A DNA stretch of 52,351 nucleotides, taken from the NCBI GenBank assembly GCA_013368445.1, contig JAACJO010000065.1, positions 1-52,351 of the forward strand, written 5' to 3'. The number at the start of each line of letters is the position of its first letter. The first letter of the stretch is position 1. The position numbers and the translations under genes are program-made. Shown piece by piece: positions 1 to 11,557 of the stretch. The notes under the pieces were generated by a model. The model saw only the letters and a program-made list of their open reading frames with translations. It was not told the origin of the DNA and did no database searches. The stretch comes from Leucocoprinus leucothites (lineage: Eukaryota > Basidiomycota > Agaricomycetes > Agaricales > Agaricaceae).

Positions 1-8
1 GTTCTGAC

Positions 9-677
9 ATGGCCGCCCAATCTTCCACCTTTATGCACGGAGCTCACGATTTCGTTATCAATAACGCGCATTTTGTGCTTTCAAACACTGGTGGTCATGG
101 ATATGACCCAGGCGTTTTTGCTTCTCACCCAACCTCACCGTGCCAACAACTAACTTTTGATTCAGATGATGAGGCAAACTGCGGCTGTGTATACGAGGCT
201 GCTTGGCGGTACCAGCAGAGTACAACGCGGCGAACCCGACGACGCGGAGATGGCACTCCAAGTCGCCATGAGATTGGCGTGACAAGATATAGGCCATATG
301 AGAAGAAAGCAAGGGTGAAGCGAGAGAGAAGCAGGAGGGAACGAGAATCTTCTGCACTGGACCACGCCGATAACAGTTCAGACCCTGGAGGATCTGATGA
401 TGGCAATGCTGAGGAGTTTCTAGAGTTATCCGACCTGTCAGCCATCAGACAGCAGGTGCTTGCATTGAGACAATATCAGGCTACAATCACCGAGGACTGC
501 CGGCAATTCAGACAGTCCAATCAGCTTCTATGGCAAGAGGTACTGGCTTCCCGAGAGAGGTCACAGAAGAACACCGATACAGTGCAGAAGATTCTGAAGT
601 TCTTAGGGGGAGTTTTTGGCCCAACGGCATATGGTGAGCATATACATCTGAGACATCTACACATGTGCACTCACTGA
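9..677 (+). CDS. HSF-type coiled-coil protein without DNA-binding domain (probably 5'-partial)
   Basis: An uninterrupted 222-codon frame starting at ATG 9. The N-terminus carries the motif FMHGAHDFVINNAHF (about residues 8-22), similar in style to short motifs at the start of many agaric STAND-type proteins. A basic stretch follows (about 75-115), then an acidic linker. Residues about 140-200 form a heptad-rich segment containing SNQLLWQEVLASRER and KILKFLGGVFG, which matches the pattern of the trimerisation coil (HR-A/B) of heat-shock factors. No HSF DNA-binding domain is in view. The frame begins 8 bases from the window edge, and the decayed paralogue at about 4310-5290 has related coding sequence further upstream, so the true gene probably starts outside the window. 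If translated alone it could oligomerise with HSF-family proteins; that is inference. The family assignment rests only on the coil. Confidence 0.55.
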   Translation: MAAQSSTFMHGAHDFVINNAHFVLSNTGGHGYDPGVFASHPTSPCQQLTFDSDDEANCGCVYEAAWRYQQSTTRRTRRRGDGTPSRHEIGVTRYRPYEKKARVKRERSRRERESSALDHADNSSDPGGSDDGNAEEFLELSDLSAIRQQVLALRQYQATITEDCRQFRQSNQLLWQEVLASRERSQKNTDTVQKILKFLGGVFGPTAYGEHIHLRHLHMCTH

Positions 678-1647
678 GATATCGCGGTCAGCACCACAAA
701 TGTGGGCCCGACGAAGGCATTTGACCAATATCGAGTCAGTCGAGGAGCCATCGATATCGCCACCAGCATAAAGTGATACTTCTGGATCGACGTGGATAAG
801 GTCCTAATCACGATGTTAGTGGGTTGCCTTGTGAAGTGCCATCCAATGTTGGAGCATATACCATGCAGGCGCGGAACCTCGCTGATTGAGGATCCCCCAT
901 ACAGAAGCTGACGCGGAGCAGCGAACACACTTAAGCTGATACGGAGGGCAGGGAGAGCTAATTAGAATAACGTTCACAGCCTCCATCCGGCGTTGGATCC
1001 CTTGTGGTATGGAAACATCGAAAACAGAGAAACAGCGTTGTGATATTGTACCTTCTTGTTGAGATTTCGCGCCGAAAAATGGAAATAATCATTCTCGTGG
1101 GTCGTAGCATTGCACGAGTGAGTCTGGCTATTGCTTTGGTTGACTTGTGAGAGATAGCTGGCACTGGAGGTGGTAACCCTAAAATAAGTTGGTGAAAGAG
1201 GGATTTGTTTGAAAGACAGAATCCGAAAAACACGGACGGTTTAGCTAAGATGTGTGATGTTGAGACAGGGTGGCGGAATAACGAGCTCTAGGTATGTCGG
1301 GTGCTTGGAGCAACATGCCACAAAAAAGGTCAACAAGCTGTACTTGGTATTCGGCGTCTCTGAGTTCATTTCCCTTGGCGAATGGCTTTCAGTGTCATCG
1401 TTAAGAATGTTGGTCCAGTATCGTTGCTCTTGAAAGTTTGTCGTTTCTTCGCTGGAGTATATGACAGAATGCTACACTCCGAATCCCACAATCCGATGCT
1501 GTCAAGTGGCATGACATTGGCAAAATACCTGCTTTCGACGCCCAGTCACCTGATCAACTAAGATAATATAAAGCCACAGGAATTAGCGTCAGGCCTATCT
1601 CTGCTTCCCAGGCACAAAGTTCCTTGTCGTAATTGCAGTTAACTACA
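678..1647. other. Intergenic, mostly decayed sequence
   Basis: No intact gene. Roughly 678-760 still aligns by eye with the sequence after the second HSF-coil copy (about 5300-5410), so the duplicated unit runs past the coil gene. A short minus-strand frame near 960-1010 reads DPTPDGGCERY, which may be a relic of the PDGGLRAW start of an MFS permease. The remainder shows nothing I can name. Confidence 0.5.
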
Positions 1648-3527
1648 CTACACCTTTCCTATTAACTTTCCCAGTACGACGTATCTGCAAACCAGCATCA
1701 ATGAACACCCCAGCATCACCGCGCTCCCTGCATAGAACGCCATATCCTCAAACCTTCCTGTCCTTCTCTCGATCGCGCCGGAAATCGGTGGTCCCGCGAG
1801 CACCGCAAATGCCGCGATGGTCAAAAACATTCCAACCCTCCTACCCACGTCCCCTTCCGCACCGAAATTCATTGCGGGTTTTGGTAATAACGAAACAAAT
1901 GAGCCGATGGCAAAACCATAGAAAATGCTGATAATGACAAGTGATGCCGTTGAGCGAGCGAATGGCCATGCGTAAGTTGCGACTCCAACGATGACTGTTG
2001 CGGGCGCCATTACGTTCAGAGGGCCTATGATGAATGAGATCAAATGACAAAGGGTTATATGACGAAGGGCGTACCGATGATATCGGCGAGCACTCCAGCT
2101 GACCATCGCCCAAGCAATGAACTTGCATTCACAAATGTGACAAAGTAGAATGCTAGTCCTGGCGGTATTGACTCGGTTTGTGCTGCACTTGTACTGATGA
2201 ACGTCATGACTAGCGAACTAAGCTACGATCGGACTGATAATAATGGATATATTACTCACCTGTGTACATCCCCAGGAATGAAATGAAGATAGACAGGCAA
2301 TATAGCGTATATGGCAAGTGTTTGAAAACAGCGAAATTAAATAAGCCACCTTTGACATTGACAGGTGGAAGCCGAGGCTTCATCGTCTATTTAATAGAGA
2401 ATTGGGGTCACTGCCGACAAGCTAACGCAATTGCAAGGTAACTTACCAGGTTACATACGGTGACAGCAAGTAAGAAAATGAACGCAAGGGTCCTCATCGT
2501 CCAACGAAAGCTTGGTTTGGAAATGTCAGCTATACTCATCTCGTGGACGAGCCGAGTATGATACATACCCAACTACCGGAAGCAAATTCTTCACAATGAT
2601 TGGAATTGTTGTTCCGGAAAGTGCTGATCCTACAGCCATATATCCCAGCGCGCGACCTCGCTTTTTCTTGAACCAGTGTGCAATGATCGAATTACTACAC
2701 GTGAAAAGCCCGCCACACCCGAGCTTAGAATATGGTCAGTACAATGTGGCAAGTAAGTCACTATGAATCAGACGCACCCCTGCCATGATGCCTTGGCTAA
2801 GAAGTAGTTGCCAGTACTCCGTGCACTGCGCTGCAAGGAACGTCGCGACAACGAGAAAAAGGCCGGAAGTAATGAAGAGGACGCGGAAATACCCAAGGTC
2901 AAAGAGACGCCCAACTATGAGTCCCGGAAAGAAGACAAGGGAGTACTGTATTCAATAAATGAGCTGAGGAACCAGCGGATAAGAAATGCGTGGGCGAACC
3001 TGTATTGAACCAATCCAAGAGCTGATTGATAAGAGTCAACGCACAAGCATGACGGGCCACGAGGAGCAGATCTCACATAGTGGATGGTGATTCGGCACGA
3101 AGGAGGTCTTGTTGATAATAAGCTTGGAAGACCTATGGATAGTTTTGATTAAGTGTCGAGCGCAAGGAGGAAATCGGGGCAACTTACCCCCCATGAGTTG
3201 ACAAAACCGAACCTGTAGATAGCACTAGTGGTAAGGATATAGTCAAAGAAATCGAGAGGAGACGTCTCACGCCGCGTAACTTGAGCACATTGCCTGACGT
3301 CACACCACGACATTTTCAACTTCTGTAGCGACAAATGGAGAGAACTCACGCACACCAATGACCACAATCCATGCCCTCAGTCCTCCGTCCGGGAAATCAT
3401 CTTGAGGGTCTGTCCTAAAACCCTTCTCACAACCCTGGGCAGTCTCGGAGCCTGCATTTGACGTTTCTTGTGAGGATTTTTCTCCTAGTTTGGAATCTTC
3501 TTCACTTGCGCTGGTTCCATTCGACAT
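1648..3527 (-). CDS. Monocarboxylate-type MFS permease 1 (441 aa, 11 exons)
   Basis: Major facilitator of the fungal monocarboxylate transporter (MCH/MCT-like) type, an integral membrane transporter probably of the plasma membrane; substrate unknown. I rebuilt exons at 3527-3354, 3293-3271, 3212-3188, 3132-3077, 3021-3000, 2945-2778, 2723-2569, 2510-2447, 2386-2260, 2209-2075 and 2024-1648. They total 1326 nt with every phase matching, so the gene looks intact. The family signature FPDGGLRAW is at residues 45-53 after a hydrophilic Ser/Glu-rich tail, followed by FGFVNSWGVFQAYY, SWIGSIQ and a loop with KKKRGRALGY between transmembrane segments. ATG 3527 is chosen because it opens the frame shortly before the signature. 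Exons of 22, 23 and 25 nt are unusually small. Two paralogues lie at 6716-8635 and 37476-39515. Confidence 0.9.
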
Positions 3528-4309
3528 CTCCCCGAGACTGACAAACTGAGAAGAGGGGAGAGGAGGTGCTGAGAAATGCCGTCCCACACTCCTCACCAGA
3601 ACACCGAAAAAGGGAGTGGCCGAAAGGAAGTAACATAAACCCTTCAAAATGTTTTCGGCATTTGGAGATCCGGCGGGAAGCCAAAGTTCTCACGATGTCA
3701 TTTTTAGATGCCGTCCCGAACCCGATCCGCTCTCATCTCTCCTCAGTGACATGTACTGACCAATATAACCGTGCAGCCACACATCAGGGAAGAGGAGGAA
3801 ACTGAGAAGAGATGGAAAGAAGAGACAGGATGAGGATGCAGACGCTGCTGTTAGTGGCGCACACTAGGCGGGAGTTGGGACATCTGCTCGTCCCGGGCCG
3901 TGTAGTGCTTGAATATTCACCATACCGAATACTCAGTACGTAGCAGCCTACCCAATGATAGACCGACCTTTGAATCACCCTTCACTGACTCCTATTTTCA
4001 TGAGATTTTACTGCTGAGATCCTGATAAGTAATAGTAGCTCACAGGCCGTTCAACGTTCAGCTCGTCATCTGGACCCCACACTCTTTGCACATCGTGTCC
4101 TGGCTCCTCATCCTCAGCGTTCGCTCTCTCCATCGTCGAGTTCATGATGGACAAATTGAGTGTCTCGCTTTCGCCATGCGATTGTATATTTTATAGGGGT
4201 AAGCCATCTTAGAACGTTAGCCTGAACTGAGAGAGCAAACTAACACAAAGCCTGTAAGCAGCCTACTGCCTCACCAATTACCTTTTTCAATGGAAGCACA
4301 ACTCTAGGC
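3528..4309. other. Intergenic region upstream of MFS permease 1
   Basis: Presumed promoter of the minus-strand permease plus the spacer to the decayed HSF-coil copy. Short frames occur on both strands, but none has a recognisable domain or convincing splice structure. Confidence 0.4.
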
Positions 4310-5290
4310 ATGATTGATTCTCTTCCTCACCCACCTCGAGCTCGAAGATCTTCCCCAGACGTCATAGATGATGGTTCGAAAAACAGGCTACAGGCTCTCA
4401 GCGCTCATATTTAGCGCTCAAATTCCCAACGGGCCACCCCGAACGCCTTCCATTTCACTCGTGATAACACGAGCAACCTCGATGCCGGAATCGTCCCTGC
4501 TATCCCTTTGAATGGGAGCACTGTAGTGGCATCCACCTCCTCAGATATCATCAGCCCTGTACGCCACTCTTTGCCTCCCAAGCCAATCCAAGAGAATCGT
4601 ACATAGAAAGCTGCTCCTCGTCTATCGCTCCTAACCAAGCTTAAAACAGCCTGCAGGAGACGATGTTCGACAGGGATCTGGCCATCCCCACTCCTTCCCA
4701 GGGCCTCAAAGCGCCTCGCCTGGTACCATTGATTGGGGCACGCCCATCCAACGCCCCACCTTCATGCATGGAGTCCGTAGTTTCGTTATAAACGATGTGC
4801 ATGTTGAACTTTCAGACGTTGGCAGTTACGGATACGACCCAAGTGTTTTTGCTTCTCGCTCAGCCCAATTTCGATTCGGATGATGAAGCCCATTACAGCT
4901 GTGTGTACGAGGCTGCTTGGCGCTATAGGTGGAGAGCATTGCCGAGCATGCACCGGCGTGGAGAGATGTAGGCCAGGTGAGAAGGGAGAACAGGAGGAGA
5001 GAGAGAAGCAGAAAGGACCGAGAAACGCCCATACTAAAACATCGGCAATTCGACACCAGCTCAGGTGCTGAGGGATCAAATGATAACGACGCTGAATTTC
5101 TCAGAACTACCTGACCCGCCCGCTATCAGACAACGGATCAATAAAGTGATATCAAGCTACGATCGTAGAGGTCTGTTGGTAATTTAGACGTGGAGTCGGC
5201 TTCCACTGCAAGATGTAATGGCTGCGTAAGAAAGATCGTAGAGGAACGAAGATATGGTCCAGAGGATCGTGGAGTTCAAGCAGCGTTTTG
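4310..5290 (+). pseudogene. Decayed second copy of the HSF-type coiled-coil gene
   Basis: The stretch 4760-4920 aligns with 30-215 of the first copy: MHGVRSFVIND here corresponds to MHGAHDFVINN there, and GYDPSVFAS to GYDPGVFAS. Homology resumes about 5085-5280, where the coil-coding DNA is still recognisable but shifted and stopped. Upstream, a frame from ATG 4310 continues past an in-frame TAG at about 4412 to a second stop near 4606; this may be the 5' part of the gene that lies outside the window for copy 1. Frameshifts and stops mean no full product. It sits between MFS permeases 1 and 2, so the HSF-coil gene and the permease may have duplicated together. Confidence 0.65.
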
Positions 5291-6715
5291 TGGTAACCGC
5301 ATGGTAGACGCTAAGCGTATACACGCAAGTCGTTGGCGGGGCTATATTGAGATGAGGTAGTGTAGCCAGCATCATGAGGATGGGTCCGACAAAACATTTG
5401 GTCAGTGAAGGAACTGTCAGGCTCACTAGAAGTATATTGTGTACGGAAAACTTCCGGCTCTTTGGGGTCAACATCCAATCCGCTTATTACAAGAGTGGCT
5501 TTCCAACCATCGGGTGGTATGAGGAAGGGGGCAATGCGGGTAATTGGCTATCCCCCCTGTAGACATTAACAATAAAGGGATGCCCCTGCCCAACGAAACG
5601 AAATTTGGTTTTTGATACGTACTTGATAAGGGGTTCCTGTCCACGTATAGATGGTTTTGTACGGCCAGCTACGCTCTGTTCAGCCAAAGAGATATTCTAG
5701 CGCCGTGAATGATCATGCATGATGCGGTCCTTGCTGGTCTTTGAATGATATGAATCAATGATGCCCACTTGTGTGTGTGGAAGTGACCGAGAGTCATTGA
5801 AGGACAGGAGGGAGTAGAGTTTGTTGACTGAGGGCAAGGAATAGTCTGCGTGGTCAGGGTCTTGATCAAAGATGTGATAGGCTTTGAAGCTTCAAGTCAG
5901 TCGTGGGACTTCTAATATCGGTTTCAAGTCGGAGCTCCCCGCATGGACGTAAACGCCTCCGGTTTCTTTCTTTGACATTCTGGGTCACTCACGCATACGC
6001 GTGTCATCTTCTCAGTATCTCGCTGCAGCCCAGACTGCAGTAAGCCTTTGTTAATGAGCATCGCAATTCTGTCTTGCTTTTTTTATCCCGCCACTCGTCA
6101 AAAGCACCTTCGTCAACAAGAGCAACTCAAGCCGGCTGGGAGAATTTCAGACTAGTAGTGTAGTCAAGCTTCCACGGGTGGGTGTTTAGACCAAATGACG
6201 GACAGTCTGATCTCCGAAGGTCGTTATACACACACTATACTTCTTCGCCTATGCTCACGAGTCATTCGTATCAAGTGCCGTCCACTTCGCTTGCTAGAAT
6301 CTTTACCCGTTCAACAATGTAGTCCGTCCTCCGCGTGCCTGGCCCAACCCTCTCTTGCAAGCCCTTCGAGCCACTTGTTCACTAGCCAACAAGTCTTCTC
6401 CAACTCCACTCATGCGAAAATGAGAGTTCCTTGTGCTACGTTCAACGCTCCCCAGGTGATGGTACTTGCAACCATCATTTACCAGGCGATCGTCGTGTCG
6501 AGTGTTTTCGCTTTCAATCCGATTCCTTGTCAGCAACAATGTCGACGTTTGACCTCGCCGTGGATAATAATACGGGGGAGCAGGATGGTTCGCATGATAA
6601 CAAACTGAGTAAACGTTTTTGGTTCTATTTGTCAACCACATGGATAGAGATATAACCTACTGCTATTCTAAGATACGATCTATACATTGGCAGCATATCG
6701 AACAAGTACCCAGTT
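5291..6715. other. Gene-poor spacer
   Basis: Sequence up to about 5410 still resembles that after the first HSF-coil copy. Beyond it I see no complete gene. A short plus frame from ATG 6421 begins with a hydrophobic, signal-like stretch (VMVLATIIYQAIVVSSVFAF) but ends without a domain; an overlapping frame from ATG 6540 reads MSTFDLAVDNNTGEQD and stops after 38 codons. Neither is supported enough to call. Confidence 0.35.
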
Positions 6716-8635
6716 CTACGCCGAATTTCGGCCACGGAGAATGAACGCTACTCGGATGACACAAGCTGTACAAGCCAACATCGCCATCTAACCGGTGTCT
6801 ATATCAATATCCGATTCTGTTTTGATAATCACGGTAAAACTCACTCCCGCAAACAGTGCCGGTCGCCACCAATGGTATCCAGTGAGTAGAGCTCCCATAA
6901 TTGGCGGACCTGCTAATTCGGCTACACCTGAATGACAGAGATCAGCAATATTACTCCGACGACGAAATGTTTCACCAACCCGCAAAAGCATACGCGATTC
7001 CGAGCCGAAACCTGAATTATGTTGAGTGCATTTCGTGAGTTGTCGCATATCTTTGTATTCACTTACCCTAGTTCCTTCGGCTCATCGTTTACTAGGCTTG
7101 CTAACGGTGTCAAGATGGAAATAACTATTGAGGTCAAGGTTGAATTTCGTGTAGACCATCTTTTAGGAGGCATGCAACGTACGAATTCCGTAAGAGACTC
7201 CATATACGACACCAATGAGGACTACACTCGTGGCAGAACCGACCGCTGCAAAGGCAAAGCATACAACGCTACACCCGATCGCGGAATATATTGTCAAGTA
7301 GTCTGCTCTGATCTTCTGAGAGACGAAGGCGCAAATAAACGAGCCTGCACATGCACATCCGTTGAGGATAACTAGCTATATATCTGCTCATCAGTAACTG
7401 TTTTGCTCAAACCGAACGCCAATTTCGACGTACAGAGTAGAATGCAAATTCATTGGAAAGGCCGTGTGTTGTTGCTGCAAGTTGCAGGAAAAATATGGGG
7501 AAGAAGAGTCCAAGCCCGAAAAATAAAAACCTAAAAAGTGTTTTGAGATCGGAGAACAGTCAATATTATGGATAGCTTACACGCCGATGGTAATAGTGTA
7601 TAACCTGTCTTTCGAAAGTTTCTTTAGACAAGCGAACAAGTTTACATGCGTGTTCGGGGGAGGTAATCGTGGTCTTATTAAGACACAAGCTAGAATCAAT
7701 GCTACTGTTGTCAATCCAGCATGAATACGGGTTGATGTGGCGAACGAAAGGTTTGCAGTCTCCAATAAATTGTTGATCATGATCGGAGTTAGGATTGCTC
7801 CAAACGACACGCCGGAGAGCACAATGGCCAGAGCCATGGGCTGCCTTTTGTCAAAGTACTGAGAAACGACCGCCTGCGAGGGAATATAAATCATGCCACC
7901 CCCTAAGCCAAGCCCAAGGCCTTGACAAATGAACGCCTTGTTTATCCAGGTAAGCGCATGGATGATCAGAGATAACAATGTCTACTGACCAGATAATATT
8001 GATTTGGTTTCGTGAATGAAAGCATGAACAAAGCAAGCGACACTATCAAAGCGCCGCTATATAGGAGTATCATGCTGAGGATAAAGAGTGCTCAATTATA
8101 GTACCAGCCCAACTTAGTAGATTAGGCCGCACCAGTAGCCTCGATCGTAGAGCCTGCCGCTGAGAAGTCCCATCATAAGCATAAGGAAGGGAGCGACACT
8201 TCCGATCCATCTGAACCAAAGTAACCGGTCAACACTCTGCGGTGATTCAGATATGCGATAAATATACATACGAAATGGCAGAAGCAGAATAATTTGTCAT
8301 GTATACTCTGGTATAATAGTCTAGAATGATTCGTTCTGAAGATCGTTCCAGAATTACTGCACTAGAAGCTTCCTGACCTTGGAATACACCATAAGAGCAG
8401 ACATAACTGGTGGACTATTAGCCTGGATAAAAACAAACGGCGAGGGTAAAATTACCCAGAGCAGGAAAATTGAACAAGCAGTCTGAAAGAAAAGAGCATC
8501 AGCCACAATCGGTATCCGCCGTTGAGTACACGCACGATCCTAGAACAACGCTCCACGCACGGAGCCCGCCGTCAGGACAGGTACCTGTCAGAGAGGATCT
8601 TGTTTCGGAACATTTGTCATCCACCTCTATATCAT
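6716..8635 (-). CDS. Monocarboxylate-type MFS permease 2 (about 418 aa)
   Basis: Second MFS permease of the monocarboxylate transporter type. From ATG 8635 I can splice 13-14 exons into one open frame ending at TAG 6716-6718. PDGGLRAW is at residues 20-27, the shortest N-terminal tail of the three paralogues. Then come GYVCSYGVFQ, DYYTRVYM, SWIGSVAPF and GRLYDRGY, the conserved loop SQYFDKRQPMALA, and near the C-terminus GPPIMGALLTGYHWWRPALF. Introns are 47-70 nt with GT-AG borders; one donor decision (GT then GTAAGC near 7585) is set by frame. Exon order and length agree closely with permease 3, to which it is more similar than to permease 1. Substrate cannot be read from sequence. No frameshift or stop was seen. 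Confidence 0.88.
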
Positions 8636-11557
8636 GTTTTTCGCTGTGGAGTCTATCTTCGTTGCAAGATATCATCCTGGATGTAAAATAATCGGATTGA
8701 TATACGAGCTGAAGGTTCGGATGTAATCCAGAGCGATTAGGATTATAGAGATTTGAGATATCCCGTGGTCTTATAAAGTATCGTGTACTCTTTTGACGCT
8801 TTCCTATGCCATAAAATACACCGTTAACGATTAATTAAGGGCGTTTCTTGAAGACAGAACTTTGCTTACTTACGAGAAAACATGGTTAGCTCAAAATGGA
8901 CCTAGAAGTCGATCACAGGGCTTGGGCGTACCTGATAATGCTCGTAAGTGGTCCAGAAGCACGGCAATATTTCGGAAATTTGACCAAGTGACCAAGGATC
9001 TACATACAGCCAGGATCACGGCAAGGGGAGAGTAAGTAAAGCTGGAAATGAAGTACGGCAACGTCTAGTGAAACTCACCCAGATCTGACTGTTATGCGTG
9101 AAGGGCATTCTGTCTGTTCTTCTTTCCTCCCTTGACCACCTGCATTATCTCGCAGTTGCCATTCGGGTTGGCGTCTTGTGAGCTTTCGCGGTCTTATCTT
9201 GCGGATCGTTCACTTTATATGTTGTCCAATGTTATCCTTTCCCCTCCCAGGCATGGCCCGTATTAGCTTCAGCGGCATTGAAAGCCATATGTGCATAGAC
9301 CCAAGGGGAAGAAAGGTCAGCCGTGACCTAGCTGCTCAGCGCTGTTGCGGAGTGCGATTGAGGGACTTCGTTCGTTCCGTCAAACATGAGTTCCGATTAA
9401 ATTCGAACAGCAAAAGACAATACAAGTTCTCGAGGCGGTATACTTGACGGTGGATTATCAATGATTCCTAGCTCCGAGTTGAACGATGATGAGATGGAAA
9501 TGGCAAAAATAAATTCTTCGATCTAGAGGAGGTGGGCAGGCGTTCATGTACATCCGAACGAATCCATCAGAAACCTCCTGTCTGTATTCCAAGGCCTTGA
9601 AGGCCATTGGAAGGTTTACAGGAGTTCTCGAAAGAGACGTCAATCGTGGCAGGGCCTGATAGGTCATCGCGCGTTCAATTGCACTGCCGCGAACAGAGAT
9701 ATGTCTCAGCATCGACATCATGGGGAGTTGGCGGTGGGTGTTGAGGGGTGCTCAAAGGCGGCAGGTAGGGTACCCTGCGAGTGAGGGTAGTCAAGGATGT
9801 TGGAGCACTGAAAATGTTGAGAGGCTGCAAGTCGTACGCTTGAAGCTGAACAGCGGACTATTACTCAATAGGGATTTGTTTAAGAGCTCGTCCAGCTTCA
9901 TCTTCTCACGAAACTTTAACGGCGAGCGAGAAATGAGAATACGGTTTCAATATTGATAAGTTTACTGACTGTATACAACGCCTGAACACCACGTCTCAAC
10001 AGGTCTCAATGCATTTGCCGTCTTGGTAGCGACCTGACGCCCCCCATTGGCGGCAGGTGTACTGATCTTCTTTGATCTGCGCGGGGTATGAGCCTGAAGG
10101 AGGGGAGGAAGTTAAGCTGGTACTGACTATCAGACAGACAGTAATTGTCCAAGCTCGTCCCTTGAATTAAGGCAGTTGAGAGACTGCGTACTAGGGGCGA
10201 GTATTAGACACTACTGAGGAGAGGTACGCATGGATGAGCTTACTATCTGCTTTTGAGAGCGCCGGTCGTAATTGCGGTGAAGACGTGCATCTCGATCTCT
10301 CGTGGATCAGAGCATAGCACCACACTGCCAGGGGTTATATGTTGAGAAAGACTGCTGGGGGCGATATACAAGAGCGCTGAGGAGCTCAGAACGCGGTCTC
10401 GGTGTTGGTGGAAGGATATACATTAGCGGAATTCATATGTGACCCCGCGATCAAGAGAGTTGAGACGCGCATGATACATAGCTATCATCAGGAGGCAGGT
10501 TTTCGATAATAATCGAGATTTTTGATCCATAAAGTCACATTCCTACTTTCTGATGCCCCAATGCTAGTAGCCTTCACTTGAGCGTGATAGCGAGCACACT
10601 AAGCCGCTGACGAACCGGAGCTTCAGACGCACGGAAAACCGGCTTCATTGGACTAACAGTGGTGGGAATGTACTGAAAGTGTCCGTAAAACCCCCTCCTG
10701 GTCAGATCAGCATGAGATATCGTTTCTTGCAGAGAGTACTTACCATAGCGGATCGATAAACCCTGAGTGATTTGAAGCCGGGCGTGGGTAGCGGGAGGAT
10801 ATCATGAATTTAGCTCTGCAGAACCATAGTCTCGCTAGCATGAGGACTAGAATGTAAGTCGCAATAGAGCACTGGGAGTATAATGATGCATATCCTCACC
10901 TGAGTCACCAATATGACACCATAGAGGGCTGTGACCCGTGCCACCTTTGACGGCCGATGTGGAGGATAGCCACTACACAGACACAGTAGGTTTTGTGCTC
11001 CAAAGCCCAAGTGCCTCAGCAGTCAAGAAAATACCACGCTCAGAATAAGAAGGGCGTCGTAGATCATAGAATGCCTGGCCGTTCAGGTGCTATGAATCGA
11101 TGAGGGGAGAGCGAGCAGACAGGGGCGCTATTATTTGATCAGGTGATCAGATGTTGAGAAGCGATAAACGCCAAGATGACTGGGAAGGTCCTCTCAGCTG
11201 TGTTTTCTCCCGCGCTGCTCCCAGTTTTGCCTCGAGAACGCATTCATCAGAGATACGAACAAGGACGGCTCTGCTGGTGAGTTGGTTGCCTCGGAAATTT
11301 AACCGAAGAAGGTTGTTGCTGACGTCAGGTTTAGAAGCGCCGAGAATAACCACCATCACGACATAAGTAGATATGATGAGAAAATACTGACACGAACATA
11401 TGCATCTCCGCGAGGAGCCATGGCCCCTCATTAGAAGAGGGATACAAGCAAGGTGAATTACCATCCACGCTCAGTTTTGCTCAAAATGTTTCATTAAATT
11501 CGCTACTCGGCTTCTTCAGGGTCCCTGACTGAGACGTTGATCCCCACAACCACCACC
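8636..11557. other. Gene-poor spacer with weak coding scraps
   Basis: Nearly 3 kb between the divergent permease 2 and the amidohydrolase. A minus frame 9721-9458 (87 codons) and minus frames around 11464-11147 and 11010-10810 look partly coding; the latter reads VARVTALYGVILVTQ, vaguely like a fungal seven-helix protein, but I could not join them into a gene. Either a decayed gene or unannotated exons of a poorly conserved one. The last 100 bases serve as promoter and 5' leader of the amidohydrolase. Confidence 0.35.
9996..10093 (-). CDS. Possible last exon of a small Cys-rich secreted protein
   Basis: A 98-nt frame preceded by a pyrimidine-rich tract and AG, ending in TGA. It reads CRQWGASGRYQDGKCIETC at its C-terminus, with three cysteines in 19 residues. 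A candidate first exon about 200 bases upstream on the same strand starts MHVFTAITTGAL, which looks like a short signal peptide, but I could not connect the two in phase with good splice sites. It may be a real effector-like gene, a pseudogene or chance. Confidence 0.2.

Noticed and set aside
10810..11464. Minus-strand seven-helix membrane protein
   Set aside because: VARVTALYGVILVTQ is suggestive, but neighbouring frames do not join through credible splice sites and the other helices are missing.
11537..11557. Earlier start for the amidohydrolase
   Set aside because: The codon at 11537 is TTG, not ATG; the first ATG in frame is 11558 with good context.
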